Positions 1-9,288 are shown, counted from the stretch's first letter. The stretch: 37,905 nt of DNA from Pseudonocardia alaniniphila (GCF_022524485.1 NZ_JAKXMK010000055.1:1-37905); one strand, 5' to 3'. Numbers and translations: made by a program. Notes: generated by a model not told the origin, from the letters alone.

Positions 1-24
1 CACAACATCGCCCTGAGCCACTGA
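1..24 (+). CDS. 3' end of a truncated gene, possibly a beta-ketoacyl synthase
   Basis: The window opens in frame with seven codons, HNIALSH, followed by TGA at 22-24. Beta-ketoacyl-ACP synthases often end with a motif of the type GFGGHN-(A/V/I)-(S/A)-L-x-F/H, so this could be the last few residues of such an enzyme. Only seven residues are visible, so the assignment rests on a very short match and the gene body lies outside the window. Confidence 0.25.
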   Translation, partial: HNIALSH

Positions 25-171
25 CCCGAGACCGGCACCGCCACCAGCCTCAAGATCAGTTACGAGACATCGCTTAGGGTGGCAACAGTCAGCAAGCTGA
101 AGCCAGTCATTACGTCGAGTCGCGGTGCTGAATGCACCCTCGATCCGGAGGAACAGCTCAGGAAGGGTTCG

Positions 172-1230
172 ATGAAGTTCGCATTGTTCTCGCTGATAAA
201 AAATGCCCTGGAGGCGGTCTCAAGCGCAGAATGGACCCCTCACGAGCGGTTTCGGCAGGTGATCGACGAGGCCGTGTTCGCCGAGCAGCTCGGGTTCGAC
301 GCGTACGGCGTGGGAGAACGGCACAGCGAACCGTATCTCTCGACGGCTCCGCCGGTGGTGCTCGCTGCGGTCGCCGAGCACACCCGGCGAATGAGGTTGC
401 TCAGCACGGTCACCGTGATCAGCCTGCTTGACCCGGTGCGGGTGGCTGAGGACTACGCCACGCTCGACCAACTCAGCGGCGGCCGTCTGGAGCTCATGAT
501 CGGCAAGGGCAACGATGCGCGGGACTACCCCCTCTTCGGTTTGGATGCCGACCGCAGGTGGGAGTACCAGGAGGAGAAGTTCGTGCTGCTGCACCGGTTG
601 CTGCGCGAATGCGACGTGACCTGGTCAGGGGAGTTCCGGCCGCCGCTGCAGGGGGTGACCGTCCTCCCTCGGCCCTTCAGGTCGTCGATACCGATCTGGC
701 ACGGCAGCAGCTCGAGCCCGGAGTCCACCGAGCTGGCCGCTCGCTTCGGCGACCCGTTGTTCACCGCCAACCTTTTCCATCCGAAGAAGCGCTATGCCGA
801 CCTGGTCGACCATTACCGCGAGCGCTGGGTAGCCCATGGGCGGGACCCGGCCGATGCGCTGGTGGGTTCTGGGGCGGACGGCATCTTCGTGGCGCCGACG
901 TCGCAGGCCGCTGTCGAGGGGTACCGACCCTACTTCGACGCGAGGGCTCGGTCGGCGCTCCACCAGCGGCACGGATCGCCCTATCGGACGGTCGAGGAGA
1001 TCATCGACGGCGGCTCGGCGCTGGTGGGCAGCCCGCAACAGGTGATCGACAAGATCGCCGACTACCACGCATCATTTCGGCACGAGCTGCTCGCGCTGTC
1101 CGTCGACGCGCTGAGTCTCGCCGACTCGCGCGCCGTGCTCGAGTTGTTCGCCGCCGAGGTGATGCCGGTAGTGCGGCGTGAACTGCCCTCGACCGTGTGG
1201 GACGACAATCGCTGTCCATCGTGCACATAA
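172..1230 (+). CDS. LLM class flavin-dependent oxidoreductase (luciferase-like monooxygenase)
   Basis: This 352-residue protein belongs to the bacterial luciferase-like (F420/FMN-dependent) TIM-barrel family. These enzymes act in the cytosol, usually as the oxygenase half of a two-component system fed with reduced flavin by a separate reductase. Visible hallmarks are the N-terminal strand MKFALFSL, the GVGERH segment at residues 46-51 and the family signature LSGGRLELMIGKG at 101-113, followed by a PIWHGSSS strand near 174-181. The ATG at 172 is chosen over an upstream in-frame GTG at 79 because a purine-rich AGGAAGGG lies just before it and the family normally starts with this first beta strand. 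The length is normal and no frameshift is seen. The substrate cannot be inferred; no flavin reductase gene is adjacent. Confidence 0.85.
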   Translation: MKFALFSLIKNALEAVSSAEWTPHERFRQVIDEAVFAEQLGFDAYGVGERHSEPYLSTAPPVVLAAVAEHTRRMRLLSTVTVISLLDPVRVAEDYATLDQLSGGRLELMIGKGNDARDYPLFGLDADRRWEYQEEKFVLLHRLLRECDVTWSGEFRPPLQGVTVLPRPFRSSIPIWHGSSSSPESTELAARFGDPLFTANLFHPKKRYADLVDHYRERWVAHGRDPADALVGSGADGIFVAPTSQAAVEGYRPYFDARARSALHQRHGSPYRTVEEIIDGGSALVGSPQQVIDKIADYHASFRHELLALSVDALSLADSRAVLELFAAEVMPVVRRELPSTVWDDNRCPSCT

Positions 1231-1522
1231 GGGCTGAGACTGTGCCGTTGCCGAACGGGCGGCGTGTAGCAGGCAATGTCACCTCGAGTGTCTTGATTTC
1301 CGGTGGGGGGCCGCCGCTGTTGACCTGCCGATCTGCCTTGATCGTGCTGCAACTGCCGGCGGGCATCCTCGACATCTGGCGACGCTCAAAGTTCGAGCAC
1401 AGGGTTCAAGTTCACATGAGGGCTGGAAGGGCGTCGACTACGCCACGATGGAGAAGGAGCTCAACGAGTTCAGGTTTGGTGTCTTGCGCCAGAAATTCGC
1501 TTGATAAGTCGTAGGCTTGGAT
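1231..1522. other. Intergenic stretch with a possible gene tail
   Basis: No complete gene is visible. The plus-strand frame running up to a TGA at 1502-1504 reads VDYATMEKELNEFRFGVLRQ plus KFA near its end, which looks protein-like but has no recognisable family or start. The transposase relic begins at 1523, so the stretch may also contain the left end of that IS630-type element. No terminal repeat could be defined. Confidence 0.3.
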
Positions 1523-1902
1523 ATGCCGCGAACTGGACGCCCTAAGGCCGAGTTGGTGTTGACCGTCGAGGAGCGTGCTCAGCTGGTGCGTTGGGCGCGA
1601 TGGGCGAAGTCGGCGCAGGCGTTGGCGCTGCGCTCGAAGATTGTGTAGGCCTGCGCGGATAGGGCCGAGAACAAGGCGGTTGCGGCACAGTTGGGCCGCG
1701 CGGCGGCCACGGTCGGGAAATGGCGGGCCCGGTTCGTGGCCTCGCCACTCGATGGGCTGACCGACGAGGCCCGGCCGGGGCGTCCGGCCACGGTCACCGT
1801 CGACCAGGTCGAGGACGTGCTGGTCGCCACGCTGGAGTCCACGCCGGCCAATGCGACGCACTGGAGTCGGGCGAAGATGGCCGAACGGGTCGGGCTGAGT
1901 AA

Positions 1903-2782
1903 GAGGTCATTTCAGAATGACGTCGGCGTGTCCGCTGTGGACGGCAGATGATCTCCGCCAGGCTGCGGCAGGTGGTTGAAGGATCTTGTCCCGGACTCAC
2001 CGTGGGAGCGAGTGGGGCCACTGCTGACGGCTGGCCCGCCGCGGCGCCACCGCTTCCCCGGCCGCAAGCCTGTCGACGACCGTGCCGCCCTGGCTGGCAT
2101 CGTGTTCGTGCTCAAGACGGGCATTACCTGGAACGAGCTTCCGCGCGATCTCCTCAGCTGTTCCGGGGTCACGTGCTGGCGACGAGTGCGGGACTGGACC
2201 GAGGCCGGCGTCTGGCCTGTCCTGCATGAGCTCCTCCTCGCCGAACTCCGCGCAGCAGGGCAGCTCGACCTGGACCGATGCTCGGTGGACGCCTCACACG
2301 TGCACGCGCTCAAAGGGGGGACCACGTCGGCCCGTCCCCGGTCAACCGCCGCCATCCCGGCTCGAAACACCACTTGATCGTCGACTCTCACGGCATCCCG
2401 CTCGCAGTCACGCTGACCGGCGGCAACCGCCACGACGTCACCCAGCTTCTGCCACTACTGGGACGCCGTCCCGCCGATCCGCGGCCGGCCCCGACACAAA
2501 CCGCGAGCGCTGTTCGCCGATCGCGGCTACGACTTCGACAAGTACCGTCGCCTGCTCCGAGAACGCGGCATCACCCCTCGTATCGCCCACCGAGGCGTCG
2601 CACACGGCTCCGGACTGGGAAAGATCCGCTTGGCTGTCAAACGCGGTTTCGCCTGGCTCCACGCGTTCAAGCGCTTGCGCACGCGCTACGAGCGCCGCCC
2701 GGACACCCACCTCGGCCTACTCCAACTCGCTTGCGCCCTGATCTGCCACCGCCGGCTCACGAGATCATTCTGAAACGAGCTC
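1903..2782 (+). mobile_element. IS5-family (IS427-group-like) insertion sequence, 880 bp
   Basis: The left end begins GAGGTCATTTCAGAATGA at 1903 and the reverse complement of the right end begins GAGCTCGTTTCAGAATGA at 2782. These are imperfect inverted terminal repeats sharing the 11-bp core TTTCAGAATGA. The element is flanked by a direct TAA at 1900-1902 and 2783-2785; removing the element and one TAA restores the IS630 transposase frame. A 3-bp TNA duplication and a size near 0.9 kb are known features of the IS427 group of the IS5 family. The internal transposase is decayed (see separate entry). Confidence 0.92.
1976..2775 (+). pseudogene. IS5/IS427-type transposase, two-frame, inactivated
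   Basis: The first frame starts at TTG 1976 (KDLVPDSPWERVGPLL) and contains GIVFVLKTGITWNELP and the first catalytic aspartate in SVDASHVHALKGG. A slippery AAAGGGGGG run near 2312-2320 allows a -1 shift into the second frame (DHVGPSPVNRRHPGSKHHLI), as is usual for this group. A further unpaired G around 2459-2462 then breaks the frame, which resumes as DAVPPIRGRPRHKPRALFAD with the second catalytic aspartate (FADRGYD) and ends at TGA 2773-2775. At the position where the family has the catalytic glutamate (VVER-T-FAWL) codon 2639-2641 encodes Lys (AVKRGFAWLH). The extra frameshift and the missing glutamate both argue that the enzyme is dead. Confidence 0.85.
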
Positions 2783-2930
2783 TAAGTCCACGATCGGCCG
2801 GATCTGGAAGGCGTTCGAGCTCAAGCCGCACCGGGACGACGGGTTCAAGCTGTCCAATGACCTGTTGTTCGTGGAGAAGGTCTACGACATCGCCGGGCTG
2901 TATCTGGACCCGCCTGAGGCCGCGGTCGTT

Positions 2931-4376
2931 CACCGCCACCGACTGCGGCGGTGACCCGCGCCAACTTACGAGCGAGGCGCCGGCCCCCATACGTCTAACC
3001 GCGTCGCTCACAAGCTGCCTGCTGCCACTTGCGTGATCAGTTCGCCGAAACTTTCGAAGCGGAATCCCTGACCATCTCGTTGCTGCGTTGCGTTCTCGGT
3101 GATCGCACCTCTCAGCCACGAGCGGCAGCTCGAGCGTCGGAAGCTGATTGACCGCGCGACGTTGGTCACCTCGGCGAACCGGGATCGTTGATGAATGCTC
3201 GCCGAATCGCGTTGATCAAATTCGATTCCCCTCCAGTCATCCCGGTAACTCGAGGGAGTGCCCCACTATCGGTACTAGTTACAACTTATCTCAAGTTGGG
3301 CGCATCACGCGGTTTGGAAACTACCCGCAACTCGACTGCTCTGGAGATTGAAATCGGATTCTCGAAGTGGATTTATTTAGCGCCCGTGTTCGAGCAGGCA
3401 TACGGTCAGACGGCGTCGGCATCTCGACCCGAGGCTCAGACTCGTCAACTTCGTCAAACAATCGACAGCTGGACAGCTTAAAATTCTGACAGCATGACCA
3501 GCGTCCGTATCAGTAGTCTCGCTGTGGCGCAGACGCCTCGTCCCGTGACGAGCGCGCCGCGTACCAAGCAAGAACTGATCCAAGTTCTACGAGCGTTCAT
3601 GGGTCTGTCGCTGCTGTTCACGAAGGAGGCTGGCGTGACGGGAGTCTCCCTGCTCGAGCCCGACCTTGTACGGGGCGCGCAGGCGGTGGCGCCCATCCGC
3701 GTCGACCGGTTCGGCCTCACCTTCCGCGTCGAGACCATGGCTTGTCCCTGGCTCACCCCGCCGAACTTTCCGGCGGCCCTGCGCGGCCCGGCGGAACTGC
3801 CCCGTAGCGATGAGAGAGTTCCATCGCAGGTCCGCGCAGGTGAGGGACTGCCTGCTCACCGGATGGCACGCACAGGGGCCGGTCTGGGCGTGGACGATGG
3901 CGACACGCGCCGATTCCACGACACGCTCGCACTCACCAAGCTTGGGGCAACGGTGCACCGACCACAGGTGCCGCCAAGTTTCAGCACTGCGGACGGCGTA
4001 CCCCGCGTCGCCGAGGAATTCCACGTGCTCGACGGGCATTCGAGGGGTTCCGGTGACGGGGCCTAAGGCGCGTGTCCGGGAATCCTTGTGATCCCACATG
4101 GCACGTGACACGGCTCCCGTATTCCATTTACGGCCCCGAGGTGCCCAATGTTCATCCTGACTTCGGCCAACTTTGAGTGGTCGTCACAGTGGTGTCGAAA
4201 CTGCGTTCCTGTCGGGCCGACCGAACCGGCAGTGTTTGATCTCAGCGCAGTCGCCGAGACCGTCGTCGCACGCGGTATCGAGATGCTCCTGTCACCTGGC
4301 GGCCAGGACGAGGGCGCGGCTCAACAAGTCAATTCTACGGGGGCGCTAGTTGACCACGACAATGGGGACGATTCGC
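2931..4376. other. 1.4-kb stretch without a convincing gene
   Basis: I see no recognisable gene. A plus-strand frame from ATG 3494 to 4066 (190 codons) begins with a protein-like section containing the segments RTKQELIQVLRAFMGLSLLF and GVTGVSLLEPDLVRG, but it then turns into low-complexity Arg/Pro/Gly-rich sequence and matches no family I know. It may be a short hypothetical gene or a gene fragment. Near 4230-4330 the frame upstream of the SDR reads FDLSAVAETVVARGIEMLLS, reminiscent of the last helix of a TetR-type regulator, but without an N-terminal half. The stretch looks like degraded accessory DNA. Confidence 0.4.
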
Positions 4377-5186
4377 ATGTCACAACGACTTCACGGCAAG
4401 GTCGCTCTGGTTTCGGGCGCGGCGCGAGGGCAGGGCCGATCGCACGCGGTGCGGCTCGCGCAAGAGGGCGCCGACATCATCGCGTTCGACGTCTGCCGCC
4501 AGCTCGACACCGTGCCATACCCGATGGCGGTGCCGGAGGACCTCGCGGAGACAGTCAAGCTCGTGGAGGGGCTCGATCGCCGGATCATTGCGAGTGAGGC
4601 GGACGTACGCGACTCGGCGGCCCTACAAGCCCTTGTTGATGAGGGGGTGCGTGAGTTCGGCCGCCTGGACGTGGTGTGCGCCAACGCCGGGATCGCCGGG
4701 TTCGCCAAGAACACCTGGACGATGACCGAGGACCAGTGGGAGGAGATGATCGCGGTCAACCTCACCGGGGTGTGGAAGACCGTGAAGGCGGCGGTGCCGG
4801 CAATGATCCAGGCCGGCAACGGCGGCTCGATCATCATCACCAGCTCAACCGCGGGCCTCAAGGGTTTCCCCAGCGCGGCCCACTACGTGTCGGCCAAGCA
4901 CGGCCTGGTCGGATTAATGCGCACACTCGTCAACGAGCTGGCCCCACACTTCATCCGCGTCAACACCGTGCACCCCACTGGCGTCAACACGCCGATGATC
5001 GTCAACGACTTCATGGCGAAGGTGCTGGCCCGCGGCGGCAGCTCGTTCAACCTACAGAATGCCCTGCCGGTGGAGATGGTCGAGCCGGTGGACATCTCAA
5101 ACGCAATCATATCCCTCTCCTCCGAGGAGGGCCGCTATATCACAGGGGCGTCGCTGCCCGTGGATGCCGGATACCTCCAGCGGTGA
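4377..5186 (+). CDS. Mycofactocin-type SDR family NAD(P)-dependent oxidoreductase
   Basis: This 269-residue short-chain dehydrogenase has the nucleotide-binding GAARGQG at residues 14-20, NAG at 103-105, the catalytic Ser in ITSSTAG near 157, and YVSAK at 170-174. Between the second beta strand and the following helix it carries an insert (residues ~39-70, containing DTVPYPMAVPEDLAET). Such an insert typifies the mycofactocin-coupled SDR subfamily (TIGR03971-like, carveol-dehydrogenase type). Members of that group hold a non-exchangeable nicotinamide cofactor and pass electrons to mycofactocin. They oxidise secondary or cyclic alcohols. ATG 4377 is chosen because alignment with the family starts here; an in-frame upstream extension to 4350 lacks similarity. 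No mycofactocin biosynthesis gene is in the window. Confidence 0.88.
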   Translation: MSQRLHGKVALVSGAARGQGRSHAVRLAQEGADIIAFDVCRQLDTVPYPMAVPEDLAETVKLVEGLDRRIIASEADVRDSAALQALVDEGVREFGRLDVVCANAGIAGFAKNTWTMTEDQWEEMIAVNLTGVWKTVKAAVPAMIQAGNGGSIIITSSTAGLKGFPSAAHYVSAKHGLVGLMRTLVNELAPHFIRVNTVHPTGVNTPMIVNDFMAKVLARGGSSFNLQNALPVEMVEPVDISNAIISLSSEEGRYITGASLPVDAGYLQR

Positions 5187-6230
5187 CCATCCCAACCGCG
5201 CGATACCCGCAGCACGAACAGGCCTTTCTGGGGATCCCGCGAGCACCGGGGACGCACGGCTACCTGGCGGCAGCCTAGAACGGCGGGTTGGCGCGTGTCG
5301 GTACATACACGTTGAGTCCGGTACGGAGTGGGAGGTAGCGCGGGGCACGTGGGTGCGCGACGGCCGCAGAGCACTAGCCCGCTGGGAGCGACCTCGACGT
5401 TTGCTTCCCTGGGAGACAAGTACGACCTTGTGCAGGAGTCGTTCGTGTCGGCGTTCGCGCGGCGAACTGAGGCGGGGCGCCAGGCATAGATGTCCAGCGG
5501 CAGTAGCAAACCTCACGCTGCCCGTAGCGCCCCGAGACCCAGCAGCACCGTGTGCTCGGCACCTTCCATGGAAATTATGGGACAGCCGCACCGAGTGGGC
5601 ATGTAGTAGTCGGCCCAGCGTGTCGAGCCACTAGGTGGCGCTAACGGCAACCCGGCGATGTTTCCTGGACCACGCCGCCGGCGTGCTCGGATTCCGCTGG
5701 CCGGGGGCCTGAAGATCGCTTTCACCGGAGTCGCGCTCGACGCAGTGGTACCAGAATCGTGCGCGGCTCCCCGGTGCCCGCGGCATCGGCTCGAACTGCC
5801 CACCAACCCGTCCTCGAACCGCCCGGAGCCCGGGCCGGCGACTGCGGACGAGCATTCACGTGATCCGAGCCCTGCTCGCCGGCGATGTCGATCGGGCGGT
5901 GCGGACGCTGCGGTGCCCGGTGTCCGTTACTTGCTCTTGACTGACCTCACGGCCGATGGATAGTGTCCGTTCACAAAATTTGAGACAAGTTCATCATATG
6001 AAAAGCATGGCCAGTCAGCGCCCGATGGGTGGTGACCGCGGGCGTGCGGTCTGTCGTTGCCGGAGCGCCCTCACGTGTTCCCCGCCATCTCAACGACGAG
6101 CAGGGGCCATGGAGTCGGCGCACGTCGAATCGGTTGCGCACGAGCGTTCACTCATCTGCTTCGAGCATCAGTACTGGATCAGCGGAAGTCGCAGCGTCCA
6201 GATCCCTACACCGTTGTGGAGGTCTTCTCG
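5187..6230. other. 1-kb stretch without an intact gene
   Basis: No intact gene is visible. One plus-strand frame ending at TAG 5487-5489 reads TSTFASLGDKYDLVQESFVS followed by AFARRTEAGRQA, which looks like the genuine C-terminus of a protein, but no start or family can be given. On the minus strand around 5520-5620 the segment WADYYMPTRCGCPIISMEGA appears in an open frame, also without a recognisable family. The rest is GC-rich sequence with only shadow frames. The region upstream of 6231 must hold the promoter of the transporter operon; I could not pick one with confidence. Confidence 0.4.
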
Positions 6231-7265
6231 TTGGCCAGGAACAGAACGCGTCTCGCCGCCGTCGTCATCGCGGCCGTGTCGGTGCTGGTCGTGTCGGCCT
6301 GTGGCCACTCCAGCAGCGCGGCAGGTGACAACCCCGGGACGGGCGCCGGTGGTGACGCGGCGTCGGCGGCGGACTTCCCGTCCCAGGACTTCGAATACGT
6401 CGTGCCGTACAACCCGGGCGGCTCCACCGACCCGGTCGGGCGGGAGTTCTCCCGGCTGTTGGCCGACGAACTGGGGACCCGGGCCACCGTGACGAACCGT
6501 CCCGGCGGGGACGAGACGATCGGCGTCGCCTCGGTCCTCGAAGCCGCTCCTGACGGTTACACGCTGGGTCTGACGTCGGCGAGCGGCATCATCGTGCAGC
6601 CCCTCGTCAACGACCAGCTGTCGTACAAGGAGCCAAGTGACTTCACGAGCGTCGTCAAGATGGTCGAGGCGCCGAACGCGCTCCTAGTCAAGGGCGACGG
6701 CCCGTTCCGGACGCTCGATGACTTCGTCCGGGCGGCGAAGGAGAAGCCGGGCCAGATCCGCGTCGGGACGACCGGCCGGCTCACCAACAACACCTTCGCG
6801 CTGCTCGCGCTGGAGAAGCAGGCCGGGATCGACCTGAACATCGTCCCGTTCAGCGGCGGCGCCGGTGAGGCCGTGCGCGCCACCCTCGGCGGCCAGGTCG
6901 AGGCGGCGATCCCGACGGCGGCGGCCCAGCTCGGGCTCGTCCAGGCCGGGGAGCTGCGCGCGCTCGCCCACACCGGCGACGCCGCCTACAACGCGTTCCT
7001 GCCAGGGGCAGTGCCCTTCAGCGACGCCGGCTTCGACGTCCCGTTCAGCTCCGACTACCTCACCGTCGCACCGAAGGGCCTTCCGCCCGCCGTCCGCGGC
7101 GAGCTCGTCGAGGCCGCCCTCACAGTCGCCAAGAGCGACGACTGGGCGAAGTGGTGCAAGGACAACGGCTATCTAGCCGACCCGATGGCGGGTCCCGAGC
7201 TCGACGCCTGGATCCAGGGCGCCATCGAGGACAGCCGGGCCGCGATCGTGCTGTCGGAGGGCTAG
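6231..7265 (+). CDS. tctC: Tripartite tricarboxylate transporter substrate-binding lipoprotein (TctC/Bug family)
   Basis: This 344-residue protein is the extracytoplasmic solute receptor of a TTT importer. It delivers carboxylates (citrate-like acids, aromatic acids and similar, in known members) to the TctAB membrane pair. A lipoprotein signal peptide is visible: basic N-terminus RNRTRL, hydrophobic core, and lipobox VSAC with Cys24. The Bug-fold motif VVPYNPGGSTDPVGREFSRL and the segment TNRPGG followed by an alpha helix are typical. The frame is open far upstream, but TTG 6231 is preceded at 8 nt by a strong GGAGG and places the signal peptide at the start. GTG 6216 is the alternative. It is followed with no gap by the TctB gene. 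Confidence 0.9.
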   Translation: MARNRTRLAAVVIAAVSVLVVSACGHSSSAAGDNPGTGAGGDAASAADFPSQDFEYVVPYNPGGSTDPVGREFSRLLADELGTRATVTNRPGGDETIGVASVLEAAPDGYTLGLTSASGIIVQPLVNDQLSYKEPSDFTSVVKMVEAPNALLVKGDGPFRTLDDFVRAAKEKPGQIRVGTTGRLTNNTFALLALEKQAGIDLNIVPFSGGAGEAVRATLGGQVEAAIPTAAAQLGLVQAGELRALAHTGDAAYNAFLPGAVPFSDAGFDVPFSSDYLTVAPKGLPPAVRGELVEAALTVAKSDDWAKWCKDNGYLADPMAGPELDAWIQGAIEDSRAAIVLSEG

Positions 7266-7748
7266 GTGCAGTTGCGATCGGCGATGCCCACCGACGCCCA
7301 GCGGCGCGGCCGTCTCCTCATCGGGACGGTCGGCCTCCTGGTGGCCATCGGATACACGTCCGAGTCGTTCCTCATACCGGCGGGCGGCCTCGCGCAGCCG
7401 GGACCGGGGCTGTTCCCGCGCGGGGTCGGCATCGCGTTCGCCGTCATCTCCATCATCGTGATGCTCGAGGCCGTCCTCAGCGAGAACGGGGCAGGTCCCA
7501 TCGAGTTCCCCCGCGGGGAACAGCTCCGTCTCGTCCTGGTCTTCGCCGGCTGCACCCTCGCGTTCGCGCTGCTGCTGCCGATCCTCGGCCAGTACCTCGC
7601 CGCCACGCTCTATCTGATCGTGATGATCCGGGTGCTGAGCGAGCTTCCCTGGTGGCGGGTCGCGCTCTACGGCGCGGTGCTCGGGGTCGGTGTGTCGGCC
7701 TTCTTCATCGAGATGCTCCTGATCCGGCTACCGGAAGGCCTCTGGTGA
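7266..7748 (+). CDS. tctB: Tripartite tricarboxylate transporter small membrane subunit (TctB)
   Basis: The 160-residue product has four predicted membrane segments: near residues 16-32, 50-67, 88-120 (interpreted as two closely spaced spans) and 128-150. This is the expected size and layout for the TctB subunit. TctB sequences are poorly conserved, but the position between a TctC and a TctA gene makes the call secure. The segment GPGLFPRGVG near residue 47 is a conserved TctB feature. The start is GTG 7266, directly after the TctC stop codon at 7263-7265, which suggests translational coupling. Confidence 0.88.
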   Translation: MQLRSAMPTDAQRRGRLLIGTVGLLVAIGYTSESFLIPAGGLAQPGPGLFPRGVGIAFAVISIIVMLEAVLSENGAGPIEFPRGEQLRLVLVFAGCTLAFALLLPILGQYLAATLYLIVMIRVLSELPWWRVALYGAVLGVGVSAFFIEMLLIRLPEGLW

Positions 7749-7776
7749 GGCCCCCCGAGCTCGCGGAGCGTGGTGC

Positions 7777-9288
7777 GTGAACTCCATCGAGGGGCTGCTC
7801 TACGGCCTCGGTCTGGCGATCACCCCCCAACTGCTGCTCGCGGCGCTCGTCGGCGCGCTCGCCGGCACCCTGATCGGCGTCCTGCCCGGTCTCGGGCCGG
7901 TCGCCGGAGCAGCGCTCATCCTGCCGATCACGTTCAACTACGAGCCCGCCGTCGGGCTCATCATGATCGCCGGCATCTACCTCGGCGCCCAGTACGGCGG
8001 ATCCACCACGTCGGTCCTGCTGAACATCCCCGGCGACGACTCGGCGATCGTGGCCACTTTTGACGGGCACGAGATGGCCAAGAAGGGCCGGGCGGGTGCC
8101 GCGCTGAGCATCATGGCGGTCGGCTCCTTCGTCGCAGGCACGGTCGGCCTCGTGCTGCTGGTAACCATGGCGCCGTTGCTGTCGGACGTCGCGCTCGACT
8201 TCGGTCCGGCCGAGTTCTTCGCCCTCACGGCGGGCGGCCTGATCGCGCTCTCGCGCATCGCGGGCGGCAGCCTCGCCACCGGCCTATTCCCGATGATCAT
8301 CGGTGTGACGCTGGGGACGGTCGGCCGTGAGGAGGCCACCAGCTACAACCGGTTCACCTTCGGGGTGGCCGATCTGTCGCTCGGCCTGTCGCTGGTCTCG
8401 GTGGCCGTCGGCCTGTACGGCCTGTCCGAGCTCCTGTTCATGCTCGAGGACCCCGACCGGGAGCGGAAGCCGATGCGCGTCATGCTCCGCGAGCTCCTGC
8501 CGACGCGCGAGGAGTGGCGGCGGGCGTGGGCCCCGTGGGGCCGCGGGTCGGTCATCGGTTTCATCTTCGGGCTGTTGCCGGTGCCCTCGGCGACCCTGTC
8601 GACGTTCACCTCCTACCGGATCGAGAAGGCGGTCTCGAAGAACCGCCACGAGATCGGCAAGGGTGCGGTGGAAGGCATCGCCGGGCCGGAGGCGTCCAAC
8701 AACTCCGCGGCGATCGGGAGCCTCGTCCCGGTGCTTGTGCTGGGCCTGCCTTTCTCCGCGACGCTCGCCCTGATGGTCTCGGCCATGGTCGTGCAGGGCA
8801 TCCAGCCCGGCCCGTTGCTCATCACCCAGCACCCGGAGATCTTCTGGTCCGTGGTCGCGGCGATGTACGTCGCGAACCTGATGCTGCTCATCCTCAACCT
8901 GCCGATGGTTGGCATGTGGGTGCGGGTGCTGCGGACGCCGCGCTACGTGCTGATCCCGCTCATCATCGTGATCGCGATGATCGGCGCGTTCAGCTACCAG
9001 AACAACCTGATCGACATCTACATCGTCCTGGGTGCCGGGGTGCTCGGCTACGTGCTGCGCAAACTCGGGTTCAGCCTGGCCTCGATGCTGGTGGGGCTGG
9101 TGCTCGGCCCGCTGATCGAGAAGTACCTCCTGCAGGGCCTGTACCTCGGTTCGGGTGACCCCCTGTACTTCGTCTCCACGCCCATCGCCGCCGTGATGTG
9201 GGCGCTCGTCGTGATCGTCGTGGTCGGCGGCGCCCTCGTCCCCACGATCCGTCGCCTGCGAAACCGGAAGGTGGAGGTCCCGTTCTGA
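7777..9288 (+). CDS. tctA: Tripartite tricarboxylate transporter large permease (TctA)
   Basis: This 503-residue protein is the main membrane-translocating subunit of the TTT importer and has about eleven to twelve hydrophobic segments. It carries the family signatures GVLPGLGPVAG near residue 29 and YLGAQYGGSTTSVLLNIPGD near residue 68, followed by FDGHEMAKKG, and a second repeat-like motif GLLPVPSATLS near residue 266. It starts with GTG 7777, 28 nt after the TctB stop, and the set TctC-TctB-TctA forms one operon. No TctDE two-component regulator is next to it, so its control and substrate are not visible. The remnants of a nitroreductase and an amidohydrolase just downstream hint at a former catabolic neighbourhood. 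Confidence 0.93.
   Translation: MNSIEGLLYGLGLAITPQLLLAALVGALAGTLIGVLPGLGPVAGAALILPITFNYEPAVGLIMIAGIYLGAQYGGSTTSVLLNIPGDDSAIVATFDGHEMAKKGRAGAALSIMAVGSFVAGTVGLVLLVTMAPLLSDVALDFGPAEFFALTAGGLIALSRIAGGSLATGLFPMIIGVTLGTVGREEATSYNRFTFGVADLSLGLSLVSVAVGLYGLSELLFMLEDPDRERKPMRVMLRELLPTREEWRRAWAPWGRGSVIGFIFGLLPVPSATLSTFTSYRIEKAVSKNRHEIGKGAVEGIAGPEASNNSAAIGSLVPVLVLGLPFSATLALMVSAMVVQGIQPGPLLITQHPEIFWSVVAAMYVANLMLLILNLPMVGMWVRVLRTPRYVLIPLIIVIAMIGAFSYQNNLIDIYIVLGAGVLGYVLRKLGFSLASMLVGLVLGPLIEKYLLQGLYLGSGDPLYFVSTPIAAVMWALVVIVVVGGALVPTIRRLRNRKVEVPF

Larger units (their letters stand above)
1523..2930 (+). pseudogene. IS630-family transposase relic, interrupted and 3'-truncated
   Basis: Codons from ATG 1523 read MPRTGRPKAELVLTVEERAQ and onward, then a TAG at 1646-1648, then the same frame resumes with a helix-turn-helix region (VAAQLGRAAATVGKWRARF), a GLTDEARPGRP linker and SRAKMAERVGLSK. 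This is the N-terminal DNA-binding part of an IS630/Tc1-type transposase. The frame is broken at 1900-1902 by insertion of an 880-bp IS5-type element and picks up exactly at 2783 with KSTIGRIWKAFELKPH and VEKVYDIAGLYLDPPE. Similarity stops near 2930, before the DDE catalytic domain. The copy therefore carries an internal stop, an insertion and a 3' deletion and cannot encode a transposase. Confidence 0.85.

Noticed and set aside
558..1181. Long plus-strand frame inside the first oxidoreductase gene
   Set aside because: It is a shifted-frame shadow, rich in Arg, Ala and Gly, lying fully inside a well supported gene.
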